Below, piece by piece: positions 15,976-25,837 of a stretch of DNA of 64,000 nucleotides (within the stretch, counting starts at the first letter, position 1; each line of letters begins with the position of its first letter). Location: positions 124,001 to 188,000 of the forward strand of contig NZ_JAUOPE010000007.1 of assembly GCF_030546755.1 (NCBI RefSeq), in the 5' to 3' direction. This stretch comes from Colwellia sp. 1_MG-2023 (GTDB lineage Bacteria > Pseudomonadota > Gammaproteobacteria > Enterobacterales > Alteromonadaceae). The translations under genes and the position numbers were made by a program. The notes under the pieces were generated by a model, which did not search any database, was not told the origin of the DNA, and was given only the letters and a program-made list of their open reading frames with translations.

Positions 15976-15991
15976 TGGCACCACCTTTGCT
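15976..15991 (+). promoter_or_regulatory. Sigma-54 (RpoN) promoter of nirBD
   Basis: TGGCACCACCTTTGCT is a near-perfect -24/-12 element, with GG (15977-15978) and GC (15989-15990) ten bases apart. Predicted start near 16002, leader about 77 nt. With the NtrC site upstream it ties nirBD to nitrogen control. Confidence 0.85.
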
Positions 15992-16078
15992 GTGATAAAG
16001 AAAAACATAAAGTTAATGTGTGTAATTCATCTGTCTTGATTTGCATTTAACGTTAACAAAAGTCGTAGGAAGTATATT

Positions 16079-18700
16079 ATGAGTTCAAACGCACAGACTC
16101 AAACGAAAACAGTTTCTAAAAAGAAACAAAATATTATTGTTGTCGGTAACGGTATGGTTGGTCACCATTTCGTCGAACAATTAGCTCAAGACGACAGCTA
16201 CCATATTACGGTACTTTCAGCCGAATCAAGACTCGCTTATGACCGTGTTCATTTATCAGAGTACTTTTCAGGTAAAACAGCCGATGACTTAGCGTTAACC
16301 ACACCAGAAAATTATAATGAATTAGGTGTTGAATTCCATTTAGATGCCAAAGTTACGCAAATTGATAAAGCAAGTAAAGTAGTAACTACCGAACAAGGCC
16401 AAAGCTTTTCTTATGACAAATTAGTGTTAGCAACTGGTTCATACCCTTTCGTTCCACCTATTCCAGGTAAAGAGCGTGAACATTGTTTAGTTTATCGAAC
16501 GATAGATGACTTAGACGACATTCAAGCATCAGCAAACACAGGTAAAATAGGGGTTGTTGTTGGTGGCGGTTTACTCGGTTTAGAAGCGGCCAACGCCTTA
16601 AAAGAATTAGGTTTAGATACACATGTTGTTGAATTTGCTCCGCAATTAATGGGCATTCAACTTGACCAATCAGGCAGTGCGTTACTTAAAAAGAAAATTG
16701 AAGATCTTGGGGTAACGGTTCATACCGAAAAAGCCACTAAACAAATTATTGATGGCGAAGGTGCTGTGCACCGTATGGAATTTGCAGACGGTAGCCATTT
16801 AGACACCGACTTAATTTTATTCTCTGCGGGTATTCGCCCTTACGATAACTTAGCGCGTGAGTTCGATTTAACCATCGGCGAACGTGGCGGTATCGTGGTG
16901 AATAATCAGTGTCAAACCTCAGATGAAGACATCTATGCTATTGGCGAATGTGCGTTATGGAATAACTTTATATTTGGCCTTGTTGCACCAGGTTATACCA
17001 TGGCGAAAGTTGCTGCGAGTCATATTCAAGGCGGCGAAGAGTCATTTACCGGCGCGGACATGAGTACCAAATTAAAACTAATGGGCGTAGAAGTTGGCTC
17101 AATTGGTGATGCTCACGCGAAAACACAAGGCGCACAATGTTTTACTTATCAAAATGATCGCGACGGTGTTTACAAAAAAATGGTCGTTAGCCAAGACGGC
17201 AAAACCTTATTAGGCGCTGTTTTAGTAGGTGATACCAGCGAATACGATTCATTATTACAATACGCGTTAAATGGTATTGAATTACCTGAAAATCCAGATG
17301 CGTTAATTTTACCAAGTAGCGGCGGTGAAAAACCAACCTTAGGTGTAGACTCCCTACCCGATTCAGCCACCATTTGTTCATGTTTAAACGTAACAAAAGG
17401 CGACATTATTGCCGCAATCGACTGTGGTGCAGTAGATGTAGGCGATGTTAAGTCATCAACCAAAGCCAGTACGGGTTGTGGGGGTTGTACCGCGTTACTG
17501 AAAAATGTTACCGACAGCGAACTTGCTAAACGTGGTGTTGAAGTAAGCACTGATATTTGTAGTCACTTTGCCTATAGCCGTACTGAGTTATTTCACATCA
17601 TCAAAGCAGAAAAAATCAGAAACTTTGATACTTTGATTGAGAAACACGGTAAAGGCGTGGGTTGTGAAGTATGTAAACCTGCCGTTGGTTCTATTTTAGC
17701 GTCAATTTGGAATGACTACATTCTGCAAGACGATCATTTACCGCTACAAGATACTAATGACACTTACCTAGGTAACATGCAAAAAGATGGAACTTATTCA
17801 GTAGTACCGCGTATGCCTGGTGGTGAAGTAACACCTGACAAACTCATTGTTATTGGCGAAGTCGCGAAAGAATATAACCTGTATACCAAAGTAACCGGCG
17901 GTCAACGAATCGATTTATTTGGTGCGCGCATTGATCAACTTCCGGCCATTTGGGAGCGCTTAATTGCGGCAGGTATGGAAACGGGTCACGCTTATGGTAA
18001 GTCGTTACGTACGGTAAAATCTTGTGTCGGCAGCACATGGTGTCGTTATGGCGTACAAGACAGTATGTCGATGGCGATATTATTAGAGAATCGTTACAAA
18101 GGTTTACGTTCGCCGCACAAAATAAAGTTTGCGGTATCAGGCTGTACGCGTGAATGTGCTGAAGCACAAAGTAAAGACATTGGTGTCATTGCCACCGAAA
18201 ACGGCTGGAACTTATACGTCAGTGGTAACGGTGGTATGAAACCTCGCCATGGTGATTTATTTGCCACAGATTTAGATGATGAAACTTTAGTTAAATATAT
18301 TGACCGTTATTTAATGTTTTACGTACGCATGGCCGATCGCTTACAACGTACGTCTGTTTGGTTAGAAAGTCTTGAAGGTGGTCTTGAGTACATGCAAAAA
18401 GTCGTTATTGATGACCACTTAGGCGTTAACGACGAGCTTGAAAAGCAAATGGAAGCTGTTGTGGCAACCTATCAATGTGAGTGGAAAACCACGATTGAAA
18501 GCCCTGAACAACTGAAACGTTTCCGTCAATTTGTTAACTCAGACAAAGTTGACTCAAGCATTAAATTTATTACTGAACGTGAGCAAATTCGCCCCGCAAC
18601 ACTAAAAGAAAAAGTAGACTCAGGCTTACTTATTGACTCTGTAATGGTTGATTCAGTTACGCTTGATGACGTTAAAACCGCAGAAACTGCACCTGCTTAA
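16079..18700 (+). CDS. nirB: Assimilatory nitrite reductase, large subunit
   Basis: 873 residues. An FAD/NAD-binding reductase comes first (VVGNGMVGHHFVEQLA, VVGGGLLGLEAANALKELG), then a BFD-like [2Fe-2S] region (CSCLNVTKGD ... STGCGGC), a linker with GVGCEVCKPAVG, then the sulfite/nitrite reductase half-domains with the [4Fe-4S]-siroheme cysteines SCVGSTWCRYG and SGCTRECAEAQSKDIG. It reduces nitrite to ammonium with NAD(P)H in the cytoplasm. AGGAAG precedes the ATG. Followed after 29 bases by nirD and preceded by a sigma-54/NtrC control region. Length is typical for the family. Confidence 0.96.
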   Translation: MSSNAQTQTKTVSKKKQNIIVVGNGMVGHHFVEQLAQDDSYHITVLSAESRLAYDRVHLSEYFSGKTADDLALTTPENYNELGVEFHLDAKVTQIDKASKVVTTEQGQSFSYDKLVLATGSYPFVPPIPGKEREHCLVYRTIDDLDDIQASANTGKIGVVVGGGLLGLEAANALKELGLDTHVVEFAPQLMGIQLDQSGSALLKKKIEDLGVTVHTEKATKQIIDGEGAVHRMEFADGSHLDTDLILFSAGIRPYDNLAREFDLTIGERGGIVVNNQCQTSDEDIYAIGECALWNNFIFGLVAPGYTMAKVAASHIQGGEESFTGADMSTKLKLMGVEVGSIGDAHAKTQGAQCFTYQNDRDGVYKKMVVSQDGKTLLGAVLVGDTSEYDSLLQYALNGIELPENPDALILPSSGGEKPTLGVDSLPDSATICSCLNVTKGDIIAAIDCGAVDVGDVKSSTKASTGCGGCTALLKNVTDSELAKRGVEVSTDICSHFAYSRTELFHIIKAEKIRNFDTLIEKHGKGVGCEVCKPAVGSILASIWNDYILQDDHLPLQDTNDTYLGNMQKDGTYSVVPRMPGGEVTPDKLIVIGEVAKEYNLYTKVTGGQRIDLFGARIDQLPAIWERLIAAGMETGHAYGKSLRTVKSCVGSTWCRYGVQDSMSMAILLENRYKGLRSPHKIKFAVSGCTRECAEAQSKDIGVIATENGWNLYVSGNGGMKPRHGDLFATDLDDETLVKYIDRYLMFYVRMADRLQRTSVWLESLEGGLEYMQKVVIDDHLGVNDELEKQMEAVVATYQCEWKTTIESPEQLKRFRQFVNSDKVDSSIKFITEREQIRPATLKEKVDSGLLIDSVMVDSVTLDDVKTAETAPA

Positions 18701-18729
18701 CTTTTATTATTAGGATAGGAGAACAGATC

Positions 18730-19065
18730 ATGACTACAAATAAAAACTGGCAAACTATCTGCCAAAAAGACGATTTAGTGAAGCACTCAGGTATCTGTGC
18801 ATTACTTGAAAACGACCAACAAATCGCTATTTTCCAAACAGGCGACGATCAGGCCCATACGATCAATAATTGGGATCCTGCTGGCAAAGCAAATGTTTTA
18901 TATCGAGGCATAGTCGGTGATGAAAATGGCGAGTTATTTGTCGCATCACCACTATATAAAGAGCGATTTTCTTTACAAACAGGTAAATGTTTAGATGACG
19001 AAAACTTAGCTGTAACGCCATATCAAACGCGTATTATTGATAATAGCGTGCAAGTATTTGCATAA
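18730..19065 (+). CDS. nirD: Nitrite reductase small subunit (Rieske-like)
   Basis: 111 residues of the NirD family, a Rieske-like beta fold that lacks the iron-binding Cys/His pairs. It supports NirB in NAD(P)H-dependent nitrite reduction. Recognisable pieces: NWDPAGKANVLYRGIVGDE and VASPLYKERFSLQTGKCLDD. AGGAGAA precedes the ATG; the gene directly follows nirB in one transcript that ends at a strong terminator. Confidence 0.94.
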   Translation: MTTNKNWQTICQKDDLVKHSGICALLENDQQIAIFQTGDDQAHTINNWDPAGKANVLYRGIVGDENGELFVASPLYKERFSLQTGKCLDDENLAVTPYQTRIIDNSVQVFA

Positions 19066-19085
19066 CTTGATACCATCATTTCGTT

Positions 19086-19117
19086 AAAAATAGTGAGCTT
19101 TGGCTCACTATTTTTTT
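19086..19117 (+). terminator. Terminator of nirBD
   Basis: Stem AAAAATAGTGAGC/GCTCACTATTTTT with a 4-nt loop and a run of seven T, 20 bases after the nirD stop. Classical intrinsic terminator. Confidence 0.93.
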
Positions 19118-19217
19118 GCTTAAAACTTGTCACGAATATTATTCTTTATAACGCTTTAATTCATCTTATACACTTTTATGTTACCCTTACGAAAAATTAC
19201 GACAGAAAACGTTCGAC

Positions 19218-19706
19218 ATGGAAAAATATGAAGAATTGCTGATCTCAATCCGTAAGGTTATTCGCGCGATTGACTTGCATTCCAAACAATTAAATAAATT
19301 ATCTGGGCTGACAGGTCCTCAATTACTGATCATGCAAGAAATTGCTCGAGTTAAAGGCGTAACAGCAAGTCAAATTGCCAAACAAATTAACTTAAGCGCA
19401 GCAACAGTAACAAATATATTAGATCGCTTGGAAAATAGAGGCTTGATTGAAAGAGTGCGAAGCTCTGAAGATAAACGCAGAGTGAGTTTATTTTTAACTG
19501 ACAGTGGTCGTAACTCATTAATTGATGCCCCTCAGCCATTACAAGAACATTTTATTCAAAAGTTTTCCTGTTTAGAAAACTGGGAACAATCGCTTTTACT
19601 CTCTTCAATGCAAAGAATCGCTTCTATGATGGATGCCAGTGAACTTGATGCTTCGCCGGTATTAGAAATAGAACCTATGCACATGAGCTCTGAAAAGAAA
19701 GAGTAA
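19218..19706 (+). CDS. MarR-family transcriptional regulator
   Basis: 162 residues with a winged-helix MarR domain (TASQIAKQINLSAATVTNIL as recognition region, then DRLENRGLIERVRSSEDKR and wing VSLFLTDSG) between dimerisation helices. The target is not visible; neighbours are nirBD upstream, behind a terminator, and a long non-coding region before glnD. It has its own terminator, so it is probably monocistronic. Ligand unknown. Confidence 0.88.
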   Translation: MEKYEELLISIRKVIRAIDLHSKQLNKLSGLTGPQLLIMQEIARVKGVTASQIAKQINLSAATVTNILDRLENRGLIERVRSSEDKRRVSLFLTDSGRNSLIDAPQPLQEHFIQKFSCLENWEQSLLLSSMQRIASMMDASELDASPVLEIEPMHMSSEKKE

Positions 19707-19722
19707 GCTCTTTCTTTTTATT
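19693..19722 (+). terminator. Terminator overlapping the marR stop codon
   Basis: Stem AAAAGAAAGAG/CTCTTTCTTTT around TAAG, which contains the stop codon, followed by a T-rich tail. The last codons of the gene form the left arm. Confidence 0.8.
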
Positions 19723-20410
19723 TCATGTCTTCAAAAAGACAATAAATTTAGCATTTTTGTTGTTTATCAACTGATCACAGTACCATTTAAAACGCATCGA
19801 GATTTCCACTGAACGGCTTAACTATCGCGGTTTATCACGAGTAAACCATAAATAAATTCGCTATAACTCTAATTAATTTCTTATATTATCGCTTCTGCTA
19901 TAAATTCCGCACACAATGTTTTTATAAATCTTATTAAGCTTTTTATATCTATTTAACTTTTTTATGTCTTATTAAGGTTTATTAGCCCCATAACCCCGAC
20001 TCAATTTACTCTATAACGACAACTTCGCAAACTCCATAAAAACCAGCCTATAAACATATAATTACGACTCCGTATACAAATAACTACTCGTCAAAATCAA
20101 ATCACACAAGCTCATTCAGTTAAGAGTTAACCATCATTTATTGACATAAATAACACTCGTTTATTCACAACAATTTATTTAAGTAATGCTTAGCTTATCT
20201 ATCATATAACTACTCTCAGTTGAGAAAATTACTTAGAGTTGATACTATTGAGTTGTTTTTATGGATAAATATCCTCACTGAGCATCAGATCACGATTTAT
20301 TTCATCAGCTATAATCCTCTGATAAATTGCTCTTTTACGATGAAAAATTGTTTAGCTGATTTTGTCCAAAAGATTAAACACGACTCTAAGAGAAAGTATT
20401 AAATACATTT
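19723..20410. other. Long AT-rich intergenic region before glnD
   Basis: About 690 bases without a credible gene; a 60-codon frame at 20220-20402 has no ribosome-binding site and no recognisable content. The only ordered element is the dyad GGTTTA-N7-TAAACC at 19829-19847, a possible operator. The glnD promoter should lie here but was not pinpointed. Confidence 0.5.
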
Positions 20411-22999
20411 ATGAACTCACTTGTTAATATCGACCTTTCCAGTTCAATCGCAATGAAAGCTTACTTAGCTGAGCAACAACAAGTATTTGAAGAACGCTTC
20501 TTTGATACCCCCATAGAAACCCTACAAAATCAGCGAGCGATATTATTTGATCAATTATTGATTGCGCTATGGCAACATTATCAGCTTGATACCATTGAAA
20601 ACCTTTCGTTAAATGCTGTTGGCGGCTATGGTAGACAAACACTTCATCCCAAATCAGACATTGATATTTGCATTTTATTCGACAAATCTATCGCTAAAAA
20701 TCACGAAGCAAACTTAACCGCTTTTTTAACCCGATTATGGGATCTAGGCGTTGATATTGGGCATGCAGTGCGTTCGATAAAAGAAAATATCAATGCGGCA
20801 AAAACTGATATTACCATTGCCACTAATTTACTTGATATTAGAACCTTAGTTGGTCAGCCTTCTCACGCGAAATATATGCTAGAAGCGTTATATAACAACA
20901 GCTTATGGAATAGCGAAAAGTTTTGTCAGCATAAACTCCAAGAACAAGATGACAGACACGACAAAGCAAAAAACACCGCGTTATATTTAGAGCCTAATAT
21001 TAAAAATAACCCTGGCGGTATGCGTGATGTGCAAACCATTATTTGGATCGCTCGTAAACATTATAATGTGCCCGACGTGCAATCGTTAAAATCGCTTGGC
21101 GTGCTGAAATCTGATGAATATTACGAATTAATCGAGTCGTATGATTTTATTTGTCGAATTCGCTGGGCACTGCATATGGTGTCTAATCGTGCGGAAGAAA
21201 AGCTCCTGTTTGATCATCAATTAGAAGTCGCCAAATATATGAAATTTGGCTATGGCGACAACGCTCAACTCGCCGTTGAAAAGATGATGCGTCAACTTTT
21301 TAGAGCAATGACCCGTATTCAAGAGCTTAATCAAATGATGATTGGCGTTTTTAAACGTGATGTCTTTCATGTGAATAAAAACCAATCTAACTCAATTGAT
21401 TTAGGCGATGGCTTCATCCTTGCCAACAATATGATCAAGGCAAATTTTGACGAAATTTTTCTCAATAAAGCCAACGTATTACAATTATTTAAGTTAATTG
21501 CCGAGTATGATCAAATAAAAAATATTGCTCCAGAAACCTTAAGACTTATTCGTCAAACGCGCAGAAGGCTATTAGGTGAGTTGCAAGATTACCAAGAATG
21601 TCGAAAAGTCTTTATTTCAATAATTAAACATAAAAATGGCTTAAAACGAGCATTTAGTTTAATGCATCGTTATGGCATTTTAGCGGCCTATTTTCCACAA
21701 TGGAAAGCGATAGAAGGCCAAATGCAGTTTGATATGCATAATGCCTATACCGTTGATGAACACGCTTTTAAACTTATTCAATGTATTGATAATTTTGAAG
21801 TAAATAAAAAAAATAAAAACTTAATTAACAGTATTTATAAGCCCTCTTCGCATAAACATATTTTGGTGATTGCAGGCTTATGCCATGACTTATCAGGTAA
21901 ACAATCCCATGAAACCAATGAGATAAGCGCCATTCATGCAAAAGAGTTTGCGTTATTACACCAATTAAAAAAATCTGAAGTAGATTTGATCCATTGGATT
22001 GTCGAGCATCAAGACTTACTCGTTTCTACCACGCAAACACTTGATATAGCCGATCCTGAAGTGATCAAAAAAGTCGCCAAACAAATTCGTACCGAATCAA
22101 AACTCAATGCACTTTACTGCTTTACTGTCGCTGATTTAATGGCAACCAATGATGAAATGTGGAATGAATGGCAAGAAAGCCTGTTAAATGACTTATATAT
22201 TTCTCTTAGAAGTGCGTTAAAAAATGGTATTGAAAATGTCTTTGAGCAACGTACCGTTATTCGTGAAAACAAAACAGAAGCATTAGCTGATTTACTAGCA
22301 AAAGGTTATGACAACGTACAAGTTAAAACACTGTGGTCAACCTTGCCTTCTAGCTTTTTCAGTTCAAATCAATTGCATGAAATTGTTGAATTTACTATGC
22401 AGATACTCAGCAGTGATTCACCTGAACAAGCGGTGTCAATTTCAGATGATTCCAATTTAGAATGTAGTAATTTACTCGTATATACCAACGATAGAAGCAT
22501 GTTGTTTGTTGATATTTTTAATACGCTGTCGTTATTGAAAATAAATGTTAAAGAAGCCCAACTACATAAAACCAAAAATAACAAAGTGTTAGAAGTCATT
22601 AAAATTCTTGATCATAACGGTGAGTCTATTGCTGATCCTTACCGAATTAAGAAAATTATCAGTCGCGTTGAAGAAGTGATCTCAGGCGTTGACGTTGTCA
22701 AAAAACCTTCTAGCCCCAGATTTGTTAAAAACTTTGATAACACGCCAGTGGTCGAATTTTTATCTACTCCTAAGCCGAATAAAACGTTATTAAGAATCAA
22801 TGCCCTTGATGATCCTCTATTTATCGAGGAAATTTGTAATGTCTTTAAACATCAACAACTCACCATTCACTCGGCAAGAATGAGTACCTTAGGTGAAAGT
22901 TCAGAAAATGTTTTTTCAATTTCGTCTAAAGATAATGAAGCAATTTCACCTGAAGGCAAACAAGAATTAGCGGCACTATTAATTAATAAAATAGCTTAA
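20411..22999 (+). CDS. glnD: Bifunctional uridylyltransferase/uridylyl-removing enzyme
   Basis: 862 residues. Order: nucleotidyltransferase domain (AVGGYGRQTLHPKSDIDICI), GlnD-specific helical region (NIKNNPGGMRDVQTIIWIAR), HD phosphohydrolase domain (DEHAFKLI, ILVIAGLCHDLSGK), and two C-terminal ACT domains (LLVYTNDRSMLFVDIFN; LLRINALDDPLFIEEICNV). It uridylylates and de-uridylylates PII in response to glutamine and so sits at the top of the NtrB/NtrC cascade that the narK and nirB promoters appear to use. Slightly shorter than the E. coli protein (about 890 residues). Here it is not beside map or dapD. Confidence 0.95.
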   Translation: MNSLVNIDLSSSIAMKAYLAEQQQVFEERFFDTPIETLQNQRAILFDQLLIALWQHYQLDTIENLSLNAVGGYGRQTLHPKSDIDICILFDKSIAKNHEANLTAFLTRLWDLGVDIGHAVRSIKENINAAKTDITIATNLLDIRTLVGQPSHAKYMLEALYNNSLWNSEKFCQHKLQEQDDRHDKAKNTALYLEPNIKNNPGGMRDVQTIIWIARKHYNVPDVQSLKSLGVLKSDEYYELIESYDFICRIRWALHMVSNRAEEKLLFDHQLEVAKYMKFGYGDNAQLAVEKMMRQLFRAMTRIQELNQMMIGVFKRDVFHVNKNQSNSIDLGDGFILANNMIKANFDEIFLNKANVLQLFKLIAEYDQIKNIAPETLRLIRQTRRRLLGELQDYQECRKVFISIIKHKNGLKRAFSLMHRYGILAAYFPQWKAIEGQMQFDMHNAYTVDEHAFKLIQCIDNFEVNKKNKNLINSIYKPSSHKHILVIAGLCHDLSGKQSHETNEISAIHAKEFALLHQLKKSEVDLIHWIVEHQDLLVSTTQTLDIADPEVIKKVAKQIRTESKLNALYCFTVADLMATNDEMWNEWQESLLNDLYISLRSALKNGIENVFEQRTVIRENKTEALADLLAKGYDNVQVKTLWSTLPSSFFSSNQLHEIVEFTMQILSSDSPEQAVSISDDSNLECSNLLVYTNDRSMLFVDIFNTLSLLKINVKEAQLHKTKNNKVLEVIKILDHNGESIADPYRIKKIISRVEEVISGVDVVKKPSSPRFVKNFDNTPVVEFLSTPKPNKTLLRINALDDPLFIEEICNVFKHQQLTIHSARMSTLGESSENVFSISSKDNEAISPEGKQELAALLINKIA

Positions 23000-23148
23000 C
23001 ACGCCCAAGTATATGCTTGATAAGTCTGTTAAATACGTGAGTGATAATAAAACCTAGCCATATCACGCATTTTCATTTTTCTCTGTTTTCAATCATGTTA
23101 TTATCGCAAAAATAAAATTCACACTTAGCTCACCTCTTAAGGTTTTCG

Positions 23149-23955
23149 ATGAAAATTATCTCTTTTAATATTAATGGCCTACGTGCTCGCTTGCATCAAT
23201 TACAAGCAATTATCGACAAACATCAACCCGATATTATTGGCTTACAAGAAATAAAAGTGCATAACGACGCTTTTCCGGTTGAAGACGTTGAAGCGATGGG
23301 TTATCACGTGTATTTTCATGGTCAAAAAGCGCATTACGGCGTTGCTATGCTCTGTAAAAAAGAGCCAAGTAAGATTCAATATGGCTTCCCAACTGACAAC
23401 GACGATGCACAAAAACGTATGATCATGGTAGAATCTACCAACGATCAAGGTGAAACAGTAACCGTACTTAATGGTTACTTTCCACAAGGTGATAATATAG
23501 CCCACGAAACAAAATACCCTTATAAACGCCAGTTTTATAAAGATTTAATGGGATATTTAGACAGCCATCATACCCTTGAAGATAACGTTATAATCATGGG
23601 GGATATTAATATTTCGCCTATCGATTTAGACATAGGCATTGGCGAGCCCAACAGAAAACGTTGGTTAAAAACAGGCAAATGTAGTTTTCAACCCGAAGAG
23701 CGCGAATGGTTAGCAACCTTAATGAATTGGGGCTTTAAAGATACTTTTAGAGAATTACACCCAACGCGCGAAGAACGTTATTCTTGGTTTGACTACCGCT
23801 CTCGTGGATTTGACGACAACCGTGGCTTACGCATTGACGTGGTACTTGCCACGGAAAAGTTAGCCGCTACTTGTATTGAGTCAGACGTGGATTATGAACT
23901 ACGAGGCATCGAAAAGCCTTCTGATCATGCACCTATTTGGTCGACCTTTAAATAA
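23149..23955 (+). CDS. xthA: Exodeoxyribonuclease III
   Basis: 268 residues of the exonuclease III/AP-endonuclease family with all conserved blocks: [19 protein letters not shown] (metal-binding Glu), [37 protein letters not shown], and the terminal SDHAPIW with the catalytic His. Cleaves abasic sites and removes 3'-blocking groups in base-excision repair. AAGG precedes the ATG. Complete at both ends. Confidence 0.95.
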   Translation: MKIISFNINGLRARLHQLQAIIDKHQPDIIGLQEIKVHNDAFPVEDVEAMGYHVYFHGQKAHYGVAMLCKKEPSKIQYGFPTDNDDAQKRMIMVESTNDQGETVTVLNGYFPQGDNIAHETKYPYKRQFYKDLMGYLDSHHTLEDNVIIMGDINISPIDLDIGIGEPNRKRWLKTGKCSFQPEEREWLATLMNWGFKDTFRELHPTREERYSWFDYRSRGFDDNRGLRIDVVLATEKLAATCIESDVDYELRGIEKPSDHAPIWSTFK

Positions 23956-23973
23956 AATAGAGCCCAGAGCAAA

Positions 23974-23995
23974 GGGAGAATGAAGCAATTCTCCC
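23974..23995 (+). terminator. Hairpin between xthA and rlmA
   Basis: GGGAGAAT/ATTCTCCC stem of 8 bp with a 6-nt loop, 10 bases before the rlmA ATG, without a T-tail. The only good Shine-Dalgarno-like bases (GGGAG) sit in the left arm, so it might modulate rlmA translation rather than terminate. Confidence 0.35.
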
Positions 23996-24005
23996 GGTTA
24001 ATCTT

Positions 24006-24815
24006 ATGAGTCAAAATCCACAATATCAATGCCCTCTTTGCCAAAACACGCTTTTATTGGAAGCGCGAACGTTTCGTTGTCAACAACATCATTGTTTTGA
24101 TCTCGCCAAAGAAGGCTATGTCAATTTATTACCAGTGCAATTTAAACACTCTAAAGAGCCAGGTGATAATAAAACCATGGTCAATGCCCGTAGAGCATTT
24201 TTAGAACAAGGCTATTATCAGCCTTTAGTTAATAAGCTCCTTGAAATTTATCGCGCTTACGGACAACAGACAGCGAAACTTTTTGATGCGGGTTGTGGTG
24301 AAGGTTACTACACTCATCAGCATAAAACCGCTGAAAACACAGTATACGGTATCGATATTGCCAAAGAAGCGGTAAAAAAAGCGGCTAAGAAATATCAACA
24401 ATGTCATTTTAGTGTTGGTACTTTGTCGCAATTGCCCTTTGAGGATGGCTTTTTTGATTGGATGATTTCTATTTACGCGCCCATTTTAGAGCAAGAATTT
24501 ACTCGCGTACTAAGCAAGCATGGATACTTTTTAACGGTTACTCCTGCCCAACGCCATTTAATTGAATTAAAAGAAAAAATCTACCTAGAAGCCAAAGAGC
24601 ATGACGTTGAACGCCAACCTATTGAAGCGCTTAGCTTAGTTCATCAAGAAACCCTATCTTACTCGATGACTTTAACCACAGGTGAAGATATTTTAAATTT
24701 ACTGTCGATGACTCCATTCGCGTTTAAAGCAAGTGAACAGCTAAAGCATGAATTAGCTCAATTACAAAACTTTCAATGCCAAGCCGATTTTCATATCCGT
24801 TTATATCAAAAATAA
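24006..24815 (+). CDS. rlmA: 23S rRNA (guanine-N1)-methyltransferase
   Basis: 269 residues. An N-terminal zinc-binding module (CPLCQNTLLLEARTFRC then HHCFDLAKEGYVNLL) and a class I SAM-dependent methyltransferase domain (LFDAGCGEGYYT, YGIDIAKEAVKKAAK, LPFEDGFFDWMISIYAP) are diagnostic of RlmA(I), which methylates N1 of G745 in helix 35 of 23S rRNA. The conserved GDNKTMVNARRAFLEQGYY segment follows the zinc module. Downstream of xthA on the same strand. Confidence 0.92.
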   Translation: MSQNPQYQCPLCQNTLLLEARTFRCQQHHCFDLAKEGYVNLLPVQFKHSKEPGDNKTMVNARRAFLEQGYYQPLVNKLLEIYRAYGQQTAKLFDAGCGEGYYTHQHKTAENTVYGIDIAKEAVKKAAKKYQQCHFSVGTLSQLPFEDGFFDWMISIYAPILEQEFTRVLSKHGYFLTVTPAQRHLIELKEKIYLEAKEHDVERQPIEALSLVHQETLSYSMTLTTGEDILNLLSMTPFAFKASEQLKHELAQLQNFQCQADFHIRLYQK

Positions 24816-24825
24816 GTCTTTAGTT

Positions 24826-25164
24826 ATGCTTTATCTTTACTTAGGTTATTTAATCATTCAACTATACCCAGTAAGCAATAAACTATTCACCGAAAATATT
24901 GCTGTTTCTGCGATTTTCTTTTCCTTAATTGTTTTTTTACTTTGGTCTTTTATTCCATTGATTGGCTATTTATCGTCGATGTTGATCAAAATATTACCCA
25001 AATATAACAAACGATTTTTCCTAGCTTATGGAGCTATGGTGGCCTTAGTAGAAAATGGCTTATTTTATGTTGATATTCTCACCTATGAACAAAATGTTTT
25101 GAGTACAGGCATCAGTGCTGCCTTATTTTTTCTTGTTCCTTTTATTCCTCAATCAAAAACGTAA
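24826..25164 (+). CDS. Small integral membrane protein
   Basis: 112 residues with three hydrophobic segments (about 1-15, 27-55 and 65-108). No domain recognised. It starts 10 bases after the rlmA stop, so it is probably co-transcribed. No ribosome-binding site stands out. Confidence 0.6.
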   Translation: MLYLYLGYLIIQLYPVSNKLFTENIAVSAIFFSLIVFLLWSFIPLIGYLSSMLIKILPKYNKRFFLAYGAMVALVENGLFYVDILTYEQNVLSTGISAALFFLVPFIPQSKT

Positions 25165-25183
25165 CCCGCAATTAAAATTTTCC

Positions 25184-25218
25184 AAAAAAAAAGCGTTAAC
25201 CCTTTAAAGTTAACGCTT
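25184..25218 (-). terminator. Terminator between convergent genes
   Basis: Perfect 10-bp stem AAGCGTTAAC/GTTAACGCTT with an 8-nt loop. On the minus strand it is followed by nine T, so it ends the yfbV transcript; it may also stop the plus-strand rlmA transcript. Confidence 0.88.
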
Positions 25219-25255
25219 GCTAATTTTTCAAAAATATCAATATTAACGGTAAAAC

Positions 25256-25681
25256 TTATGAGCTGTGATGTGCCCCTGAATAACTAACATTCAATAACTT
25301 TGCTAAATCAAAGTATCGAGGCTTTTGTACCGACAGCTTAATATTACCACCGCTTTGATTAATTTTAGCTACGCCTTCTTTATACCAAGCGGCTAAAGCA
25401 GGAGGTAAAAACTTGTCGGCTTTCACACCTAACATCACTAACGATTGAACAGGAATACTTAGAATAAAAAAAGCGTAAAGCACTGATTGTGGTAACTGTT
25501 GTAAACCACCTAAATAAAGCTGCATGATAAAGACGAATAAAGCTACACCTGGTAAATAACGGCAAACTAAACGACTGACTTGAATGGCACGATATTCTTC
25601 AAAATAACTCGCCAATTCAACTTTTTCTGGCCAAAGTTGTTTGTACTTTAACCCTAACTTGATAATTTCTACTACGTTCAT
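25256..25681 (-). CDS. yfbV: UPF0208 membrane protein YfbV
   Basis: 141 residues with two central membrane helices (LPGVALFVFIMQLYLGGL and VLYAFFILSIPVQSLVMLG) and conserved flanks (LGLKYKQLWP, ADKFLPPALAAWYKEGVAKI). It matches the YfbV family, which is divergent from ackA-pta in many gammaproteobacteria, as here. In E. coli YfbV has been linked to keeping the Ter macrodomain separate from flanking DNA. Function in this organism is inferred only from family. Confidence 0.88.
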   Translation of the reverse strand: MNVVEIIKLGLKYKQLWPEKVELASYFEEYRAIQVSRLVCRYLPGVALFVFIMQLYLGGLQQLPQSVLYAFFILSIPVQSLVMLGVKADKFLPPALAAWYKEGVAKINQSGGNIKLSVQKPRYFDLAKLLNVSYSGAHHSS

Positions 25682-25837
25682 AGGCGCACACTATAACAAC
25701 TATTAATTAAAAGATAGTATAAACTTGTTCTATAGTCTAAATAATAGGCAAGTAAATAAAAAAGTTGTAGCAAGTCAAACTTCTGTAAATAAAAAGAGTC
25801 TATACTCTACTTACCTTTAGCAAATCCCTTAAAATAG

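Noticed and set aside
20220-20402. 60-codon reading frame before glnD
   Set aside because: No ribosome-binding site, no recognisable content, atypical composition for a gene.
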